Below, piece after piece: positions 1 through 9,307 of a DNA stretch of 64,000 nt. Both the position numbers and the translations under genes were made by a program. The notes under the pieces were generated by a model. It saw only the letters and a program-made list of their open reading frames with translations, had not been told where the DNA came from and searched no databases. This stretch comes from Alcanivorax sp. (GTDB lineage: Bacteria; Pseudomonadota; Gammaproteobacteria; Pseudomonadales; Alcanivoracaceae), in assembly GCF_002733835.1 (NCBI RefSeq), contig NZ_NVWY01000001.1:205337-269336 (forward strand). The letters are read 5' to 3'. Position 1 is the stretch's first letter. Each line of letters starts with the position of its first letter.

Positions 1-203
1 CGGGCCTTGCCCATCCAGCCTTTCTTGAAGCCACCGGTGTGCACTTTCAGGTTCGGAAATTCAGCGCACAGGGCATCCAGCCCGGCCGGCTCAGCACGGG
101 TGTCAATGGCGCGTACGGGCATCCCCTGATCCGTCAGATAACGGATCACGGAGCGGCCTGTTACACCCAGACCAATGACCAGATCAAACCCGTCTTTCGC
201 CAT
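1..203 (-). CDS. murD: UDP-N-acetylmuramoyl-L-alanine--D-glutamate ligase MurD (5' part only)
   Basis: Only the first 67 codons are inside the window; the gene runs off the left edge. The start reads MAKDGFDLVIGLGVTGRSV, the Rossmann-like N-terminal domain of MurD, which adds D-glutamate to UDP-MurNAc-L-Ala in the cytoplasm. It follows mraY after 16 bases on the same strand, the normal position in the division and cell-wall cluster. The ATP-binding and C-terminal domains are not visible, so the call rests on the N-terminus and the gene order. Confidence 0.93.
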   Translation of the reverse strand, partial: MAKDGFDLVIGLGVTGRSVIRYLTDQGMPVRAIDTRAEPAGLDALCAEFPNLKVHTGGFKKGWMGKA

Positions 204-219
204 AAATTGACTCAATCCC

Positions 220-1302
220 CTATCGGATTTTCAGGGTCGCCAGACCCACCAGTACGAGAATCACGGTGATAATCCAGAACCGCACAATGATTTTCGGCTC
301 CGGCCACCCCTTCAGTTCAAAATGGTGATGAATGGGGGCCATGCGGAAAATCCGCCGACCGGTGAGCTTGTACGAACCCACCTGCAACATCACCGATACC
401 GTTTCCATCACGAACACACCACCCATGATGAAAAGCACAATTTCCTGGCGCACGATGACTGCCATCACACCCAGCACCGCCCCCAGGGACAGCGCGCCAA
501 CATCGCCCATAAACACCTGGGCGGGATACGCGTTGAACCACAGAAAACCCAGGCCCGCACCACACAGGGCAGCAGAGATAATCACCAGCTCACCGGCACC
601 GGCCACGTAGGGAATCTGCAAGTAAGTCGCAAATTCCGTATGCCCTCCGGCGTAGGCGAAGATGCCCAGGGCGCCACCCACCAGCACGGTGGGCATGATG
701 GCCAGGCCATCCAGACCGTCAGTCAGGTTCACCGCGTTGCTGGTGCCGTTAATCACAAAATAGGTGAGCACGATGTAGAACCAGCCCATGTTGATGGCTA
801 CGTTTTTGAAGAAGGGCACGATCAACTGGGTTTCCACCGGGCTTTGCGCGGTGAAGAACAAGGCACAGCCGGCACCAAGCGCCCCCACTGACAACCACAA
901 ATATTTCCAGCGGGCGGGCAAGCCGCGCGGGTTCTTTTCCACCACCTTGCGCCAGTCATCCACCCAGCCCACGGCGCCGAAAATGAACAGCACCCCCAGG
1001 GTGATCCAGACGAAGCGGTTTTCCAGGTCGCCCCACAGCAGGGTAGAGATAATAATGGCCACCAGGATCAGCGCGCCGCCCATGGTGGGGGTGCCCGCCT
1101 TGCTCAGATGACTTTTCGGACCATCGTCACGAATGGCCTGGCCCACCTGCTTTTCCTGCAGTTTGCGGATCATGATCGGGCCGACCCAGAACGCGATGAA
1201 CAACGCCGTCAGCACACTCAAGATCCCGCGCAGGGTGATGTATTGCACCACCAGAAAACCGCTGTGGTATTGCGCCAGATATTCCGCCAGCCAAAGCAGC
1301 AT
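220..1302 (-). CDS. mraY: Phospho-MurNAc-pentapeptide transferase MraY
   Basis: Integral membrane enzyme that moves phospho-MurNAc-pentapeptide from UDP onto undecaprenyl phosphate, forming lipid I. The 360 residues are the usual length and contain about ten hydrophobic segments. Family motifs are visible: the Asp pair in VDDWRK (D115-D116), NLTDGLDGL at 192-200 and the HHHFE loop at 325-329. The ATG lies in a TGATG overlap with the murF stop, which fixes the start and implies translational coupling. Confidence 0.98.
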   Translation of the reverse strand: MLLWLAEYLAQYHSGFLVVQYITLRGILSVLTALFIAFWVGPIMIRKLQEKQVGQAIRDDGPKSHLSKAGTPTMGGALILVAIIISTLLWGDLENRFVWITLGVLFIFGAVGWVDDWRKVVEKNPRGLPARWKYLWLSVGALGAGCALFFTAQSPVETQLIVPFFKNVAINMGWFYIVLTYFVINGTSNAVNLTDGLDGLAIMPTVLVGGALGIFAYAGGHTEFATYLQIPYVAGAGELVIISAALCGAGLGFLWFNAYPAQVFMGDVGALSLGAVLGVMAVIVRQEIVLFIMGGVFVMETVSVMLQVGSYKLTGRRIFRMAPIHHHFELKGWPEPKIIVRFWIITVILVLVGLATLKIR

Positions 1303-2663
1303 CAGCGTGCCCCCTCTGTGTGTGTGCGTTCCTGTGTAAGCCGCTGCACCACCGCTTCCATACCGGCGCTACGGGATCCTTTCACCAACACCGTGCCGCC
1401 TTGCGCCAGCACCGGGGCACTCCAGTCCGCCGCCTGTTGATAGTCCTCGGCAATTTTTGCCGCTTCGCCATAGCCCCGTGCAGCTGCGGCCGCACCGGTC
1501 ATGGCAACCAAACCGGAAAGCCCGGCCTGACGAGCGTATTCACCCAGTTCCTCTACCAGCGAATCAGCCTGCGGGCCCAACTCGCCCATGGCGCCCAGCA
1601 CCAGCATTTGTGGTGCCGGCTGCGCGGCCAGCCAATCGATGGCGGCACGCACTGAACCCGGGTTGGCGTTGTAGGTGTCATCCACCACGGCGCCGGCACC
1701 GGCGGCCTGGATATGCATTCGTCCGGGGACCGGTTTCAGTGCTGCCAGACGCGGCAACACCTGAGGTAAATTTACGCCCAAGGCACGCACCGCCGCGCAG
1801 GCCATCAGAGCATTGCTCACCTGATGTGCACCGGGCAGCGGTACCGTCACCGCTTCGCCCAGCGGCTGAAGCACAAACTCCGCGCGATCACGGTGCAAAA
1901 CAATGTTGTCGGCATACAGATCGGCACCGGTGCGCGTGCTCTCATCCATGCTGACCCGCACCACGGTCAACCCGGCGGCACGGGCTTTTTCGGCGAAGAA
2001 ATCCGCGAAGCTGTCATCGTTGTTGATGATCGCCTGGCCACCCGGCGTGCAGCCGGCAAAGATTTCCGCCTTGGCATCGGCAATACCCTGCATGGAACCG
2101 AAGCCTTCCAGGTGCGCGCCGGTCACGTTAGTAACCAGCACCACCTGCGGGCGCGTCAGCGAACTGGTCCAGGCGATTTCGCCCGGCGCATTGGCGCCCA
2201 GTTCGATTACCGCGAAACGATGCTCTGCGCGCAGGCGCAACAGGGTCAGCGGCACGCCCACGTCATTATTGAAGTTACCTGCCGTGGCCAAAGTGCCGTC
2301 ACCCAGCATGGCCGCCGCCATTTCCTTCACCGTGGTCTTGCCGGCATTGCCGGTGACCGCCAGGCGGGGCAAATCGAACTGGGCGGCATAACCGCCGGCA
2401 AGTCGACCCAGACCTTCACGGCTGTCGGCTACGCGCACAGCGCTTTCGAAACTGTCCTGTTCGCGGTCCACCAGTGCCGCAATGGCGCCACCGCTTTTGG
2501 CCGAGGCCAGAAAATCATGGGCATCAAACCGGTCACCACGTAACGCCGCAAACAGGCAACCCGGCTCGATGGCGCGGGTATCGGTGGCCACCGCATTCAC
2601 TTTCAGGTCGACACCCTGCAGGCTGCCGCCGGTCCACTGGGCGATTTGTGACAGCCACATCAT
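1302..2663 (-). CDS. murF: UDP-MurNAc-tripeptide--D-alanyl-D-alanine ligase MurF
   Basis: Cytoplasmic Mur ligase that adds D-Ala-D-Ala to complete the UDP-MurNAc-pentapeptide. The 453 residues show the N-terminal substrate domain, a nucleotide-binding loop TGNAGKTT at 104-111 and the C-terminal ligase domain with DDTYNANP. The P-loop has Ala where many Mur ligases have Gly, a conservative change. Its start overlaps the murE stop (ATGA) and its stop overlaps the mraY start, so it sits within one tightly coupled operon. Confidence 0.98.
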   Translation of the reverse strand: MMWLSQIAQWTGGSLQGVDLKVNAVATDTRAIEPGCLFAALRGDRFDAHDFLASAKSGGAIAALVDREQDSFESAVRVADSREGLGRLAGGYAAQFDLPRLAVTGNAGKTTVKEMAAAMLGDGTLATAGNFNNDVGVPLTLLRLRAEHRFAVIELGANAPGEIAWTSSLTRPQVVLVTNVTGAHLEGFGSMQGIADAKAEIFAGCTPGGQAIINNDDSFADFFAEKARAAGLTVVRVSMDESTRTGADLYADNIVLHRDRAEFVLQPLGEAVTVPLPGAHQVSNALMACAAVRALGVNLPQVLPRLAALKPVPGRMHIQAAGAGAVVDDTYNANPGSVRAAIDWLAAQPAPQMLVLGAMGELGPQADSLVEELGEYARQAGLSGLVAMTGAAAAARGYGEAAKIAEDYQQAADWSAPVLAQGGTVLVKGSRSAGMEAVVQRLTQERTHTEGAR

Positions 2664-4132
2664 TGCGCACCTCCCCGGGCGATCAACGCCTTGCGGGCCA
2701 GGTCGCGGTCATCACTGGGGTAACGCACGCCATCCACTTCCTGATAATCCTCGTGGCCCTTGCCGGCGAGCAGAATCACATCGCCGTCACTGGCCGCTTG
2801 CACGGTATCCAACACCGCCTGGGCACGCTCAACAATGGCCTGCACCGAGGCTGCATTGGTAAGGCCAGCTCGCATGTCATCGATAATCTGTTGCGGGTCT
2901 TCGCTGCGCGGGTTGTCGCTGGTGAGCACCACACGATCCGCGCCACGCTCGGCCACAGCGGCCATTTGCGGGCGCTTGCCGGTGTCACGGTCTCCGCCAC
3001 ACCCCACAATGCAGAACAGCCGACCGTGGAAATGGGCGCGGCACGCCTGCAAGGCTTTTTCCAGCCCGTCCGGAGTATGGGCGTAATCAACGATCACGGT
3101 GGGACAACCCGGTTGCTGTACCGGTTCCATGCGACCGGGCACCGGTGTCACCGCCGCCAGTGCACCGCCCAGTGAAGCAGTGTTGACGCCCTGACCATGC
3201 AGAATGCCGGCAACGGCCATCACATTGCTGAGATTGAAACGACCGAACAGTGGCAACGTCACCGCGAGGGACTCACCGCCGACCGTCAGCTCTGCCTCCA
3301 TCCCATCAGCAGTAAAGTCAACCGAGGCGCAGCGGACCGTGGCACCCTGCTGATCGCCGAAGGTCACGCAACGCACGCCATCAGCCAGGCATCCGATCAA
3401 CGAACACGCCGCCGGGTCATCGCAATTGATGACTGCAAGCTTCACTCCATCGCGGGTGAACAGCACGGATTTGGCCGCCAGATAGGCTTCCATGTCCCCG
3501 TGGTAGTCCAGATGATCCCGGCTCAGATTGCTGAACACCGCCACGGGTACTGGCGTTGACCCCAGCCTATGCTGATCCAGCGCATGGGAAGACACTTCCA
3601 TGGCCACACAATCCGCGCCCGCATCACGCACCCGGGCCAGACCGGCCTGCAGGGTAATCGGATCCGGCGTGGTATGACCGGTTGTCTGCTCATCGCCTTT
3701 CAGGCCCAGCCCCAGGGTGCCAACCAGCGCACAACGGTGCCCCAGTGCATTAAGGGCATCGCGCAGGAACCAGGTGATGCTGGTCTTGCCGTTGGTGCCC
3801 GTCACGCCCACCACATTCATGGCCGCACCGGGCTCGCCATACCAGCGCGCCGCCAGCGTACCCACGCGACGCCCCAGCCCCGGCAGCGCCACACAGGGCA
3901 CCGCCTGATCCTGTTGAATCGCAAAGGTTTCTGCGTCCGCCAGCACCGCCACCGCACCGGCGGCGATCGCCTGGCTGACAAACTGGCGGCCATCGCTGGC
4001 CACGCCCGGCACGGCCAAAAAGACATCACCGGGCACAACCTTGCGGCTATCGAGCTGTAACCCGGAAAGCACAACACCCGCCGCAGAAGCTGGCAGGGTG
4101 ACATCGGGTAGCAATTGCTGGAGGGTCATCAT
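2660..4132 (-). CDS. murE: UDP-MurNAc-L-Ala-D-Glu--meso-diaminopimelate ligase MurE
   Basis: Adds the third stem residue to UDP-MurNAc-L-Ala-D-Glu. The 490 residues carry GTNGKTS at 112-118, the lysine expected to be carbamylated in AKSVLF (K221) and DNPR at 406-409. DNPR is the family signature for meso-diaminopimelate rather than lysine, so the murein is of the DAP type, as expected for a Gram-negative. The ATG overlaps the ftsI stop (ATGA). A second in-frame ATG follows immediately, so the exact first residue is uncertain by one codon. Confidence 0.98.
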   Translation of the reverse strand: MMTLQQLLPDVTLPASAAGVVLSGLQLDSRKVVPGDVFLAVPGVASDGRQFVSQAIAAGAVAVLADAETFAIQQDQAVPCVALPGLGRRVGTLAARWYGEPGAAMNVVGVTGTNGKTSITWFLRDALNALGHRCALVGTLGLGLKGDEQTTGHTTPDPITLQAGLARVRDAGADCVAMEVSSHALDQHRLGSTPVPVAVFSNLSRDHLDYHGDMEAYLAAKSVLFTRDGVKLAVINCDDPAACSLIGCLADGVRCVTFGDQQGATVRCASVDFTADGMEAELTVGGESLAVTLPLFGRFNLSNVMAVAGILHGQGVNTASLGGALAAVTPVPGRMEPVQQPGCPTVIVDYAHTPDGLEKALQACRAHFHGRLFCIVGCGGDRDTGKRPQMAAVAERGADRVVLTSDNPRSEDPQQIIDDMRAGLTNAASVQAIVERAQAVLDTVQAASDGDVILLAGKGHEDYQEVDGVRYPSDDRDLARKALIARGGAQ

Positions 4133-5850
4133 GAGCGATCCTCCGCATCCGGGCCGCCGGCCAGCAGCCCGTCGGGCTTGTCCGGTGGCACATGCAGCGA
4201 ACGCAACACGCCACTCATGATGTTGGAAAACGCCGGCGCCGCGACCAGCCCCCCGTAGTAGGCTTTTCCGCCTGGATCATCGATTACCACCACGGTGACA
4301 ATGCGCGGATCCGTTGCCGGGGCCAGCCCGGCAAACAAACCAATATAGTTGTCATCGGCATAACCGCCGGCCATCACCTTGTGCACCGTGCCGGTCTTGC
4401 CGGCCACCTGATAGCCCGGCACCTGCGCACGGCGCGCGGTACCCACACGGCTGACCACGGTTTCCAGCATCTGCACCAACTGCCGGGCCGTTGCCTTGCC
4501 AATCACCTGCTCGCCCTGCGGCACGCCATCCACCTTTTTCAGGGTCAACGGCACTTTGACACCATCGTTGGCGATCACCGCGTAGGCCTGGGCCAGCTGC
4601 ACCGCAGACACGCTCAGGCCGTACCCATAGGACAGCGCCGCGCGCTCCACATCGCGCCACTTGCTGCGCAGCGGCAACAGACCGTTACTCTCACCGGGAA
4701 AGGCAATGTGGGTGGATTGACCAAAACCAAAACGCTCCAGATAGCCCGGCAAGGCCAGCGGCTCCATGGCCAGCGCCAGCTTGCTGGTGCCCACGTTAGA
4801 GCTTTTGGTCAGCACCGTGGTGATGTCGATGACACCATAATCCCGGTGATCACGAATCGTTTTGCTGCCCACCCGCAAGGTACCCGGGTGGGTATTGATG
4901 GTGGTGGACGGTGTCACCATGCCCATCTCCAGGGCCGCCGCCACGGTAAACGGCTTCATGGTGGAACCCGGCTCGAACAGGTCCGTGACCGCCCGATTGC
5001 GCAGCGCGCCGGTATCCAGGTTGCCGCGATTGTTGGGGTTATAGGCCGGCTGATTGACCATGGCCAGCACTTCCCCGGTGCGCACATCCAACACCACTGC
5101 GCTGCCACCCTTGGCCTTGAATTTCTGCACCGCGCCGAGCAATTCCCGGTAGGCCAGGTATTGCAGCCGCAGATCGATGCTCAGGGTGACATCTTCACCG
5201 GGCTCTGCCGGCTCCAGCACTTCGATATCCTGAATCACCCGACCCAGCAGATCGCGCACCACTTTCTTGCGACCGGAATGACCGGACAGATGATCTTCCA
5301 TGGACAGCTCAATGCCTTCCTGGCCCTGATCATCAATATTGGTAAAGCCCACCACATGGCTGGCCACTTCGCCGGCCGGGTAATAGCGGCGGTATTCCGT
5401 CAGCGAATAGACGCCGGGCACATTCAGATTCAACACCGCCTTGGCCGCTTCCGGTGCCAGGCCACGCTCCAGATAGATAAACTCGCGGGATTCGTGTCGG
5501 CGCACTTTCCGGGCAAACGCTTTCTGGTCGATCACCGGGTTGCCGGCCAGGCGCCCCCATTGGTCCTGGTGCTCCATGGCTTCGCGGGGATTTACCCACA
5601 ATGTCACCACCGGCGTGCTCACCGCCAGCGGCTTGCCGGCGCGATCACGAATCACCCCACGATGCGCTGCCAGCGGCTCCACACGCAGGTTGCGGATATC
5701 GCCCTGATGGGCCAGAAAATCGTGCTGAATCACTTGCAGATCCACGGCCCGAACCAGCAACAGACAGGCACACACCGCCCAGAAGCCCAGCACAAAGCGC
5801 CAGCGCATCAGGTGATTCGGTTGCCGTGTCTTGCGGGCCTGTTTCTTCAT
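4129..5850 (-). CDS. ftsI: Peptidoglycan D,D-transpeptidase FtsI (PBP3)
   Basis: Class B penicillin-binding protein that cross-links septal peptidoglycan as part of the divisome with FtsW and FtsL. The 573 residues show a short cytoplasmic tail and one membrane anchor (about 17-35), a pedestal domain, and a transpeptidase domain with all three active-site motifs: STMK with the acylated S296, SSN at 350-352 and KTGT at 485-488. The start overlaps the ftsL stop by four bases. Nothing appears missing, so it should be an active beta-lactam target. Confidence 0.98.
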   Translation of the reverse strand: MKKQARKTRQPNHLMRWRFVLGFWAVCACLLLVRAVDLQVIQHDFLAHQGDIRNLRVEPLAAHRGVIRDRAGKPLAVSTPVVTLWVNPREAMEHQDQWGRLAGNPVIDQKAFARKVRRHESREFIYLERGLAPEAAKAVLNLNVPGVYSLTEYRRYYPAGEVASHVVGFTNIDDQGQEGIELSMEDHLSGHSGRKKVVRDLLGRVIQDIEVLEPAEPGEDVTLSIDLRLQYLAYRELLGAVQKFKAKGGSAVVLDVRTGEVLAMVNQPAYNPNNRGNLDTGALRNRAVTDLFEPGSTMKPFTVAAALEMGMVTPSTTINTHPGTLRVGSKTIRDHRDYGVIDITTVLTKSSNVGTSKLALAMEPLALPGYLERFGFGQSTHIAFPGESNGLLPLRSKWRDVERAALSYGYGLSVSAVQLAQAYAVIANDGVKVPLTLKKVDGVPQGEQVIGKATARQLVQMLETVVSRVGTARRAQVPGYQVAGKTGTVHKVMAGGYADDNYIGLFAGLAPATDPRIVTVVVIDDPGGKAYYGGLVAAPAFSNIMSGVLRSLHVPPDKPDGLLAGGPDAEDRS

Positions 5851-6113
5851 GGCCGGATCAGCACTCTCTCATCGGTCTTGGGTAATTTCATGCCCAGCTT
5901 TTCCCGGGCCAGGCTTTCCACCCGGGCGTAACTGCCCCAGGTGCTGTGCTCCAGCAACAACTGACTCCACTGGCTCTCCAGTCGGGTCTGACGCTGCTGC
6001 AAGCGCTGACTTTCATCCGTGAAACGACGCGCCTGATGCACGCTGTAGCTCACTGCCAGCGCAGACATCACCACCAGCACCACCAGGGCACGGATCATCC
6101 ACGGGGCCGCCAT
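5847..6113 (-). CDS. ftsL: Cell division protein FtsL
   Basis: Small bitopic divisome protein that forms a complex with FtsB and FtsQ and activates FtsWI. It has 88 residues: a very short cytoplasmic N-terminus, one transmembrane helix (about 6-23) and a periplasmic segment rich in Gln, Arg and Leu that fits a coiled coil. Sequence conservation in this family is low, so the call depends on size, topology and position between rsmH and ftsI. The ATG sits in TGATG with the rsmH stop. Confidence 0.95.
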   Translation of the reverse strand: MAAPWMIRALVVLVVMSALAVSYSVHQARRFTDESQRLQQRQTRLESQWSQLLLEHSTWGSYARVESLAREKLGMKLPKTDERVLIRP

Positions 6114-7051
6114 CAGGCCACCTTCTCCGCGACGCGCAACACTGCACTGCGCGAACGCACATTCACTTTCAGCTCCGCCTTGCCTGCACGCATGGCTTTG
6201 CCCACCGGCTCCAGCCGCTGGGGCATTTCATCGCCCAACGGCAAACCACCACGCCCTTTCGGCGCCCGGCCGGAATGATCGCGAATAAACAGCTTCACGA
6301 TGCGGTCTTCCAGAGAATGGAAGCTGATAATGGCGAGACGCCCGCCGATGGCGAGCGTCTCGAGGGACTGTTCGAGCACTTGATTCAGCGCATCCAGTTC
6401 CCCGTTTATATGTATTCGCAGCGCCTGAAAACTGCGCGTGGCCGGATGCTTACCCTGCTCGTTACGCCCCAGCACCGACTCAATCAAATCGGCCAGCTGC
6501 AGGGTGCGGGTAATCGGCTGCTCTTTGCGGGTTTCGCAAATACGCTTGGCTATCCAGCGCGATTTGCGCTCTTCACCATAGCGATACAGCACATTGGCAA
6601 TGTCTTTTTCCGCCGCATGGGACAACCACTCCGCCACGCTTTCGCCCTGGGTCGGATCCATGCGCATGTCCAACGGGCCATCGCGCAAAAAGCTGAAACC
6701 GCGGGAAGCATCGTCCAGTTGCGGTGAGGACACACCCAGATCCAGCAACAGGCCGTCGATCGGCCGGCCCGCCTGTTCCACCACTTGCGGCAGGCAATCA
6801 AAACGGCTGGCCATCATGTGAAAGCGGCTATCACTGGCTGCCAGCTCCTGCCCGGCGGCAATGGCTTGCGGATCACGATCAATGCCGGTCAGGCGGCCGC
6901 TGTCGTCCAGGCGCGCGAGCAAGGCACGGCTGTGGCCACCACGACCAAAAGTGCCGTCCACATAAAAGCCTTCGCTCTGGCTGAACCACATATCCAGCAC
7001 CTCTTCCAGCATGACCGGCTGGTGTGCGTACTGCGTGTTTTCGGTCGTCAT
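6113..7051 (-). CDS. rsmH: 16S rRNA (cytosine1402-N4)-methyltransferase RsmH
   Basis: SAM-dependent enzyme (formerly MraW) that methylates N4 of C1402 in 16S rRNA. The 312 residues begin with the typical HQPVMLEEVLD and show the SAM loop DGTFGRGGHS near residue 35, then the inserted helical domain. The partner that methylates the ribose of the same nucleotide, RsmI, is encoded about 2.2 kb upstream in this window (9292-10122). The start is coupled to mraZ by TGATG. Confidence 0.98.
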   Translation of the reverse strand: MTTENTQYAHQPVMLEEVLDMWFSQSEGFYVDGTFGRGGHSRALLARLDDSGRLTGIDRDPQAIAAGQELAASDSRFHMMASRFDCLPQVVEQAGRPIDGLLLDLGVSSPQLDDASRGFSFLRDGPLDMRMDPTQGESVAEWLSHAAEKDIANVLYRYGEERKSRWIAKRICETRKEQPITRTLQLADLIESVLGRNEQGKHPATRSFQALRIHINGELDALNQVLEQSLETLAIGGRLAIISFHSLEDRIVKLFIRDHSGRAPKGRGGLPLGDEMPQRLEPVGKAMRAGKAELKVNVRSRSAVLRVAEKVA

Positions 7052-7491
7052 CAGAACGACAGCTCCTGCACACTTTCCGGCAAGGCCGCCGGATCCAGGG
7101 TGCCATCCACGTCGGACCAGCTTTCCTCTTTCCAGATCTCGAACCGGTGCATCTGCCCGATCAGCATGGCGCGTTTTTCCAGGCTTATTGCCGCTCGCAA
7201 CTCCGGCGGCACAAGCAACCGGCCATTGCTGTCCATCTCGATTTCGGCAGCCTGCCCCAGGAAGCGCCTCTTCAGCTGACGCACCTGCGGGTTGGAATCA
7301 CGCTGCTCGGACAGCTTCTTGGCGGTATCCATAAATTCGGCACGCGGGTAGAGCGCCAGACAGTCATCGAACGGGTGCAGCGTGAGCACAAGCTGGCCGC
7401 CGCACGTGTCGATTAACGACGCACGGTACCGGGTCGGCATGGTTAGCCGCCCTTTGGCATCCAGATTGAGTGCTGCGCTCCCAGTAAACAC
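7051..7491 (-). CDS. mraZ: Transcriptional regulator MraZ
   Basis: First gene of the division and cell-wall cluster. In E. coli MraZ represses its own operon by binding TGGGN repeats. The 146 residues contain two AbrB/SpoVT-like halves, each with the DxxxR signature (DAKGR near residue 11 and DSNGR in the second half). The start is GTG at 7491, preceded by AGAGGA at a suitable distance; no ATG fits better. Three matching MraZ boxes lie in the leader at 7571-7595, so autoregulation is likely conserved. Confidence 0.96.
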   Translation of the reverse strand: MFTGSAALNLDAKGRLTMPTRYRASLIDTCGGQLVLTLHPFDDCLALYPRAEFMDTAKKLSEQRDSNPQVRQLKRRFLGQAAEIEMDSNGRLLVPPELRAAISLEKRAMLIGQMHRFEIWKEESWSDVDGTLDPAALPESVQELSF

Positions 7492-7570
7492 TGGCCGTCC
7501 TCTTGCTCTTGGTTATGCGGTTCCTTCCCGGGGCTTTTACCCCACTTTGTGACACCGGCCACTAAGAAAT

Positions 7571-7595
7571 TCCCACTTTTTCCCACTTTTCACCA
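7571..7595 (-). promoter_or_regulatory. MraZ boxes: three direct TGGNN repeats
   Basis: On the minus strand three pentamers, TGGTG, TGGGA and TGGGA, are separated by exactly five bases each. This is the arrangement known for the MraZ operator of E. coli. They lie 80 to 104 bases upstream of the mraZ start and downstream of the predicted -10 element, where a bound protein would block transcription. The first repeat is off consensus by one base. Confidence 0.85.
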
Positions 7596-7604
7596 CATTG
7601 AGAC

Positions 7605-7634
7605 ACTCTAGGGCCACTGCAAAGCCCAAGTCAA
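7605..7634 (-). promoter_or_regulatory. Probable sigma-70 promoter of the mraZ operon
   Basis: Minus strand: -35 TTGACT (7629-7634), 18-base spacer, -10 TAGAGT (7605-7610). Transcription would start near 7598, just before the MraZ boxes. The call is from sequence match and position only. Confidence 0.6.
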
Positions 7635-7846
7635 GCGTGACGGCACAGGGAAACGTAAAAGAATTTCCAGATAAATCAGCCTGTTAGCGGCTCATTTGGG
7701 CAAAAGGAAGGGTGCAGAGAAGCGATGGGCGGAAGGAGTTCCGTGACGAATCAGAGCGCTGGGACGCGCAGGTGAGAAAGCACTTTAAGTGTTAGACGGA
7801 TTAGTTATTACTAACTTTATTTATATACCACTATTCACATAACGCA
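7635..7846. other. Intergenic region between mraZ promoter and the MBL gene
   Basis: Holds no convincing open reading frame or RNA gene. The part near 7790-7840 is AT-rich and has a short palindrome (TTAGT TATT ACTAA near 7801-7815) that could form a weak hairpin after the MBL gene. No intrinsic terminator with a T-run is seen, so read-through toward mraZ is possible. Confidence 0.5.
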
Positions 7847-8635
7847 TTACCAATCCGCTGAAGGAATCCGATAGTTACCACTATCCAGCAAGTCCACGCC
7901 GCACTCCAGCTGCGCCAGCCAGTCCAGAAAGTGGCCCACCTTATCTCCCTCAAAGTAGCCACCATGCTGAGGCACAATCATCCGCGGCGAGAGCTTGCGC
8001 ACCATCGCCACCCACAGCCGGCAGGCCCGATTGCTGGCCATGTAACGCCGGTGAAAGCCCAGCATGCTGTGGCAATGATCTGCAAAATTATCCACCCGCC
8101 CCTCTTCGCCCCCCAGGCTGGCGCCCACGTCGCCGGAAAAGAGAATGCCACTGAGCGGATCATAGAAGCTGAAATTTCCCACCGAATGCAGAAAATGCGC
8201 CGGCAACACCCACAACTCGGTACCGGCAAAAGGCAACACCTTGCCTTCATCGGCAACCCCCAGAATACGTGCCTGTAGCTGCTCGCCCATCTTTCCGGTG
8301 ACGTAGGACGACGCCAGGTGCGGCAAAAAGCGGGACCAAAGACGACTGACCACCACCTGACAACGGGTATGCATTAACCAGCGCGGCAGCGATGCGATGA
8401 TGTCCGGATCCTGGTGCGATGCAAGAATGTAGTCCAGCCCATCCAGATTAACGCGACGACTGAGCGCAATAGTCAGCGGGGTATAGGTGAGATCACCACC
8501 GGGGTCGATCAGCGCCGCCCGGTCGTTATGGCGAATACAGAACTGGTTGGCCTGCACGCCCTCGCCCACCACCAGGTCGGCAAAGCGCAGCACTTCATGG
8601 CCATTTTCACTAAAAAGAGTATCCACCTGTGCCAT
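7847..8635 (-). CDS. MBL-fold oxygen-binding di-iron (ODP-type) protein
   Basis: Stand-alone metallo-beta-lactamase-fold protein of 262 residues resembling the di-iron domain of flavodiiron proteins, without a flavodoxin part. Candidate iron ligands are H74, D76 and D78 in SHQDPD, H147 or H150 in PAHFLHS, D169 in FSGDVG and H224 in PQHGG. The HxDxD form instead of HxExDH is typical of the ODP group, which binds oxygen; members known from chemotaxis systems act as sensors. Start at 8635 follows GGAG by six bases. An Anr/FNR-like box lies upstream. Function here (oxygen sensing or reduction) is inference. Confidence 0.75.
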   Translation of the reverse strand: MAQVDTLFSENGHEVLRFADLVVGEGVQANQFCIRHNDRAALIDPGGDLTYTPLTIALSRRVNLDGLDYILASHQDPDIIASLPRWLMHTRCQVVVSRLWSRFLPHLASSYVTGKMGEQLQARILGVADEGKVLPFAGTELWVLPAHFLHSVGNFSFYDPLSGILFSGDVGASLGGEEGRVDNFADHCHSMLGFHRRYMASNRACRLWVAMVRKLSPRMIVPQHGGYFEGDKVGHFLDWLAQLECGVDLLDSGNYRIPSADW

Positions 8636-8690
8636 GCCGAGCTCCGAACTGCGTGAGCGGGCAAGCCTAGCGGCACATCATTTTTGCATC

Positions 8691-8704
8691 ATGACCCAGA
8701 TCAA
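8691..8704 (-). promoter_or_regulatory. Anr/FNR-like box upstream of the di-iron protein
   Basis: Minus strand TTGATCTGGGTCAT matches the Pseudomonas Anr consensus TTGATNNNNGTCAA at all fixed positions but the last. It is centred 62 bases before the start codon. A start site 41.5 bases from its centre would leave a leader of about 20 bases containing the GGAG ribosome site, a geometry suited to activation by Anr. Confidence 0.5.
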
Positions 8705-8792
8705 GAAGGGAAAGGATTGCGAATAACAAGCAACGAGACACGAAAACCTTGCTGGCCTTCGCTTCTCGTCACTTGCAACGCACAGGGAATAA

Positions 8793-9172
8793 GGTGGACC
8801 GGTCGATAAGCCGGGTTCTGTCGTGGACAGTCATTCATCTCGGGTTTGCGTCGCCACAAACCTCTAGCAACCTACCCGGATCCAGCGCGGGCCACGCCAA
8901 CGGATCCCTATTTGGTCTTGCTCCGGGTGGGGTTTACCCTGCCACCGCTGTTGCCAGCGGCGCGGTGCGCTCTTACCGCACCTTTTCACCCTTACCGGTT
9001 CCGACACGAGGAAGGAACAGGCGGTATCTTCTCTGTGGCACTAGCCGTAGCCACACCGTTCCCAGTGTGGCCCCCAGGCGTTACCTGGCACCCTGCCCTG
9101 TGGAGCCCGGACTTTCCTCCAGCGGCCATCCTTCAAAAGAATCGCCGCCAGCGACTGCCTAACCGGTCCGGG
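8793..9172 (-). ncRNA. rnpB: RNase P RNA (type A), M1 RNA
   Basis: Catalytic RNA of RNase P, which trims tRNA 5' ends. The minus strand shows the conserved core GGAGGAAAGTCCGGGCTCC near the 5' end and the 3' sequence AGAACCCGGCTTATCGACCG. The two ends pair through CCGGACCGGT and ACCGGTCC to form helix P1. The length of about 380 bases fits the bacterial type A form. It lies between rsmI and mraZ as in Pseudomonas. Ends are estimated from P1 and may be off by a few bases. Reading frames across it (for example 8749-9162 on plus) are not coding. Confidence 0.97.
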
Positions 9173-9176
9173 GCGG

Positions 9177-9206
9177 ATTCTAGTTGAAGCCGTTGATAGT
9201 TGACAG
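9177..9206 (-). promoter_or_regulatory. Probable rnpB promoter
   Basis: Minus strand: -35 CTGTCA (9201-9206), 18-base spacer, -10 TAGAAT (9177-9182), predicting transcription from about 9170, which agrees with the 5' end from helix P1. The -35 and spacer coincide with a 7-nt periodic repeat. Confidence 0.6.
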
Positions 9207-9222
9207 TGAAGAGTTGATCGCC
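9182..9222. repeat. Heptad repeat array, arm 1 (rnpB side)
   Basis: Plus strand reads in units of seven: AGTTGAA GCCGTTG ATAGTTG ACAGTGA AGAGTTG. The opposing arm is at 9273-9307; between them lies the rsmI terminator hairpin. It overlaps the rnpB promoter. Confidence 0.7.
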
Positions 9223-9227
9223 AAGAG

Positions 9228-9263
9228 AAAAATCGCCCCCAAACCGCTCCCGGCAAGCGGTTT
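9228..9263 (-). terminator. Probable rsmI terminator
   Basis: Minus strand AAACCGCT, a seven-base loop, AGCGGTTT, then a T5 run nine bases further (9228-9232). The distance of the T-run makes it weaker than a standard intrinsic terminator. It separates rsmI from rnpB. Confidence 0.55.
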
Positions 9264-9272
9264 CCGGTTTTT

Positions 9273-9307
9273 CGCTATCCACTGCCAATCATCAACTCTC
9301 GATTGAT
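9273..9307. repeat. Heptad repeat array, arm 2 (rsmI side)
   Basis: Plus strand CGCTATC CACTGCC AATCATC AACTCTC GATTGAT keeps a 7-base period and is roughly inverted with respect to 9182-9222. It includes the rsmI stop codon region. Confidence 0.6.

Noticed and set aside
4192..5931. Long open frame of 579 codons on plus opposite ftsI
   Set aside because: Antisense shadow of a high-GC gene. The protein is rich in His, Gln and Arg with no domain, and ftsI on minus is certain.
8749..9162. Open frames across 8749-9187 on plus
   Set aside because: They lie on the RNase P RNA gene, whose core and helix P1 are clear.
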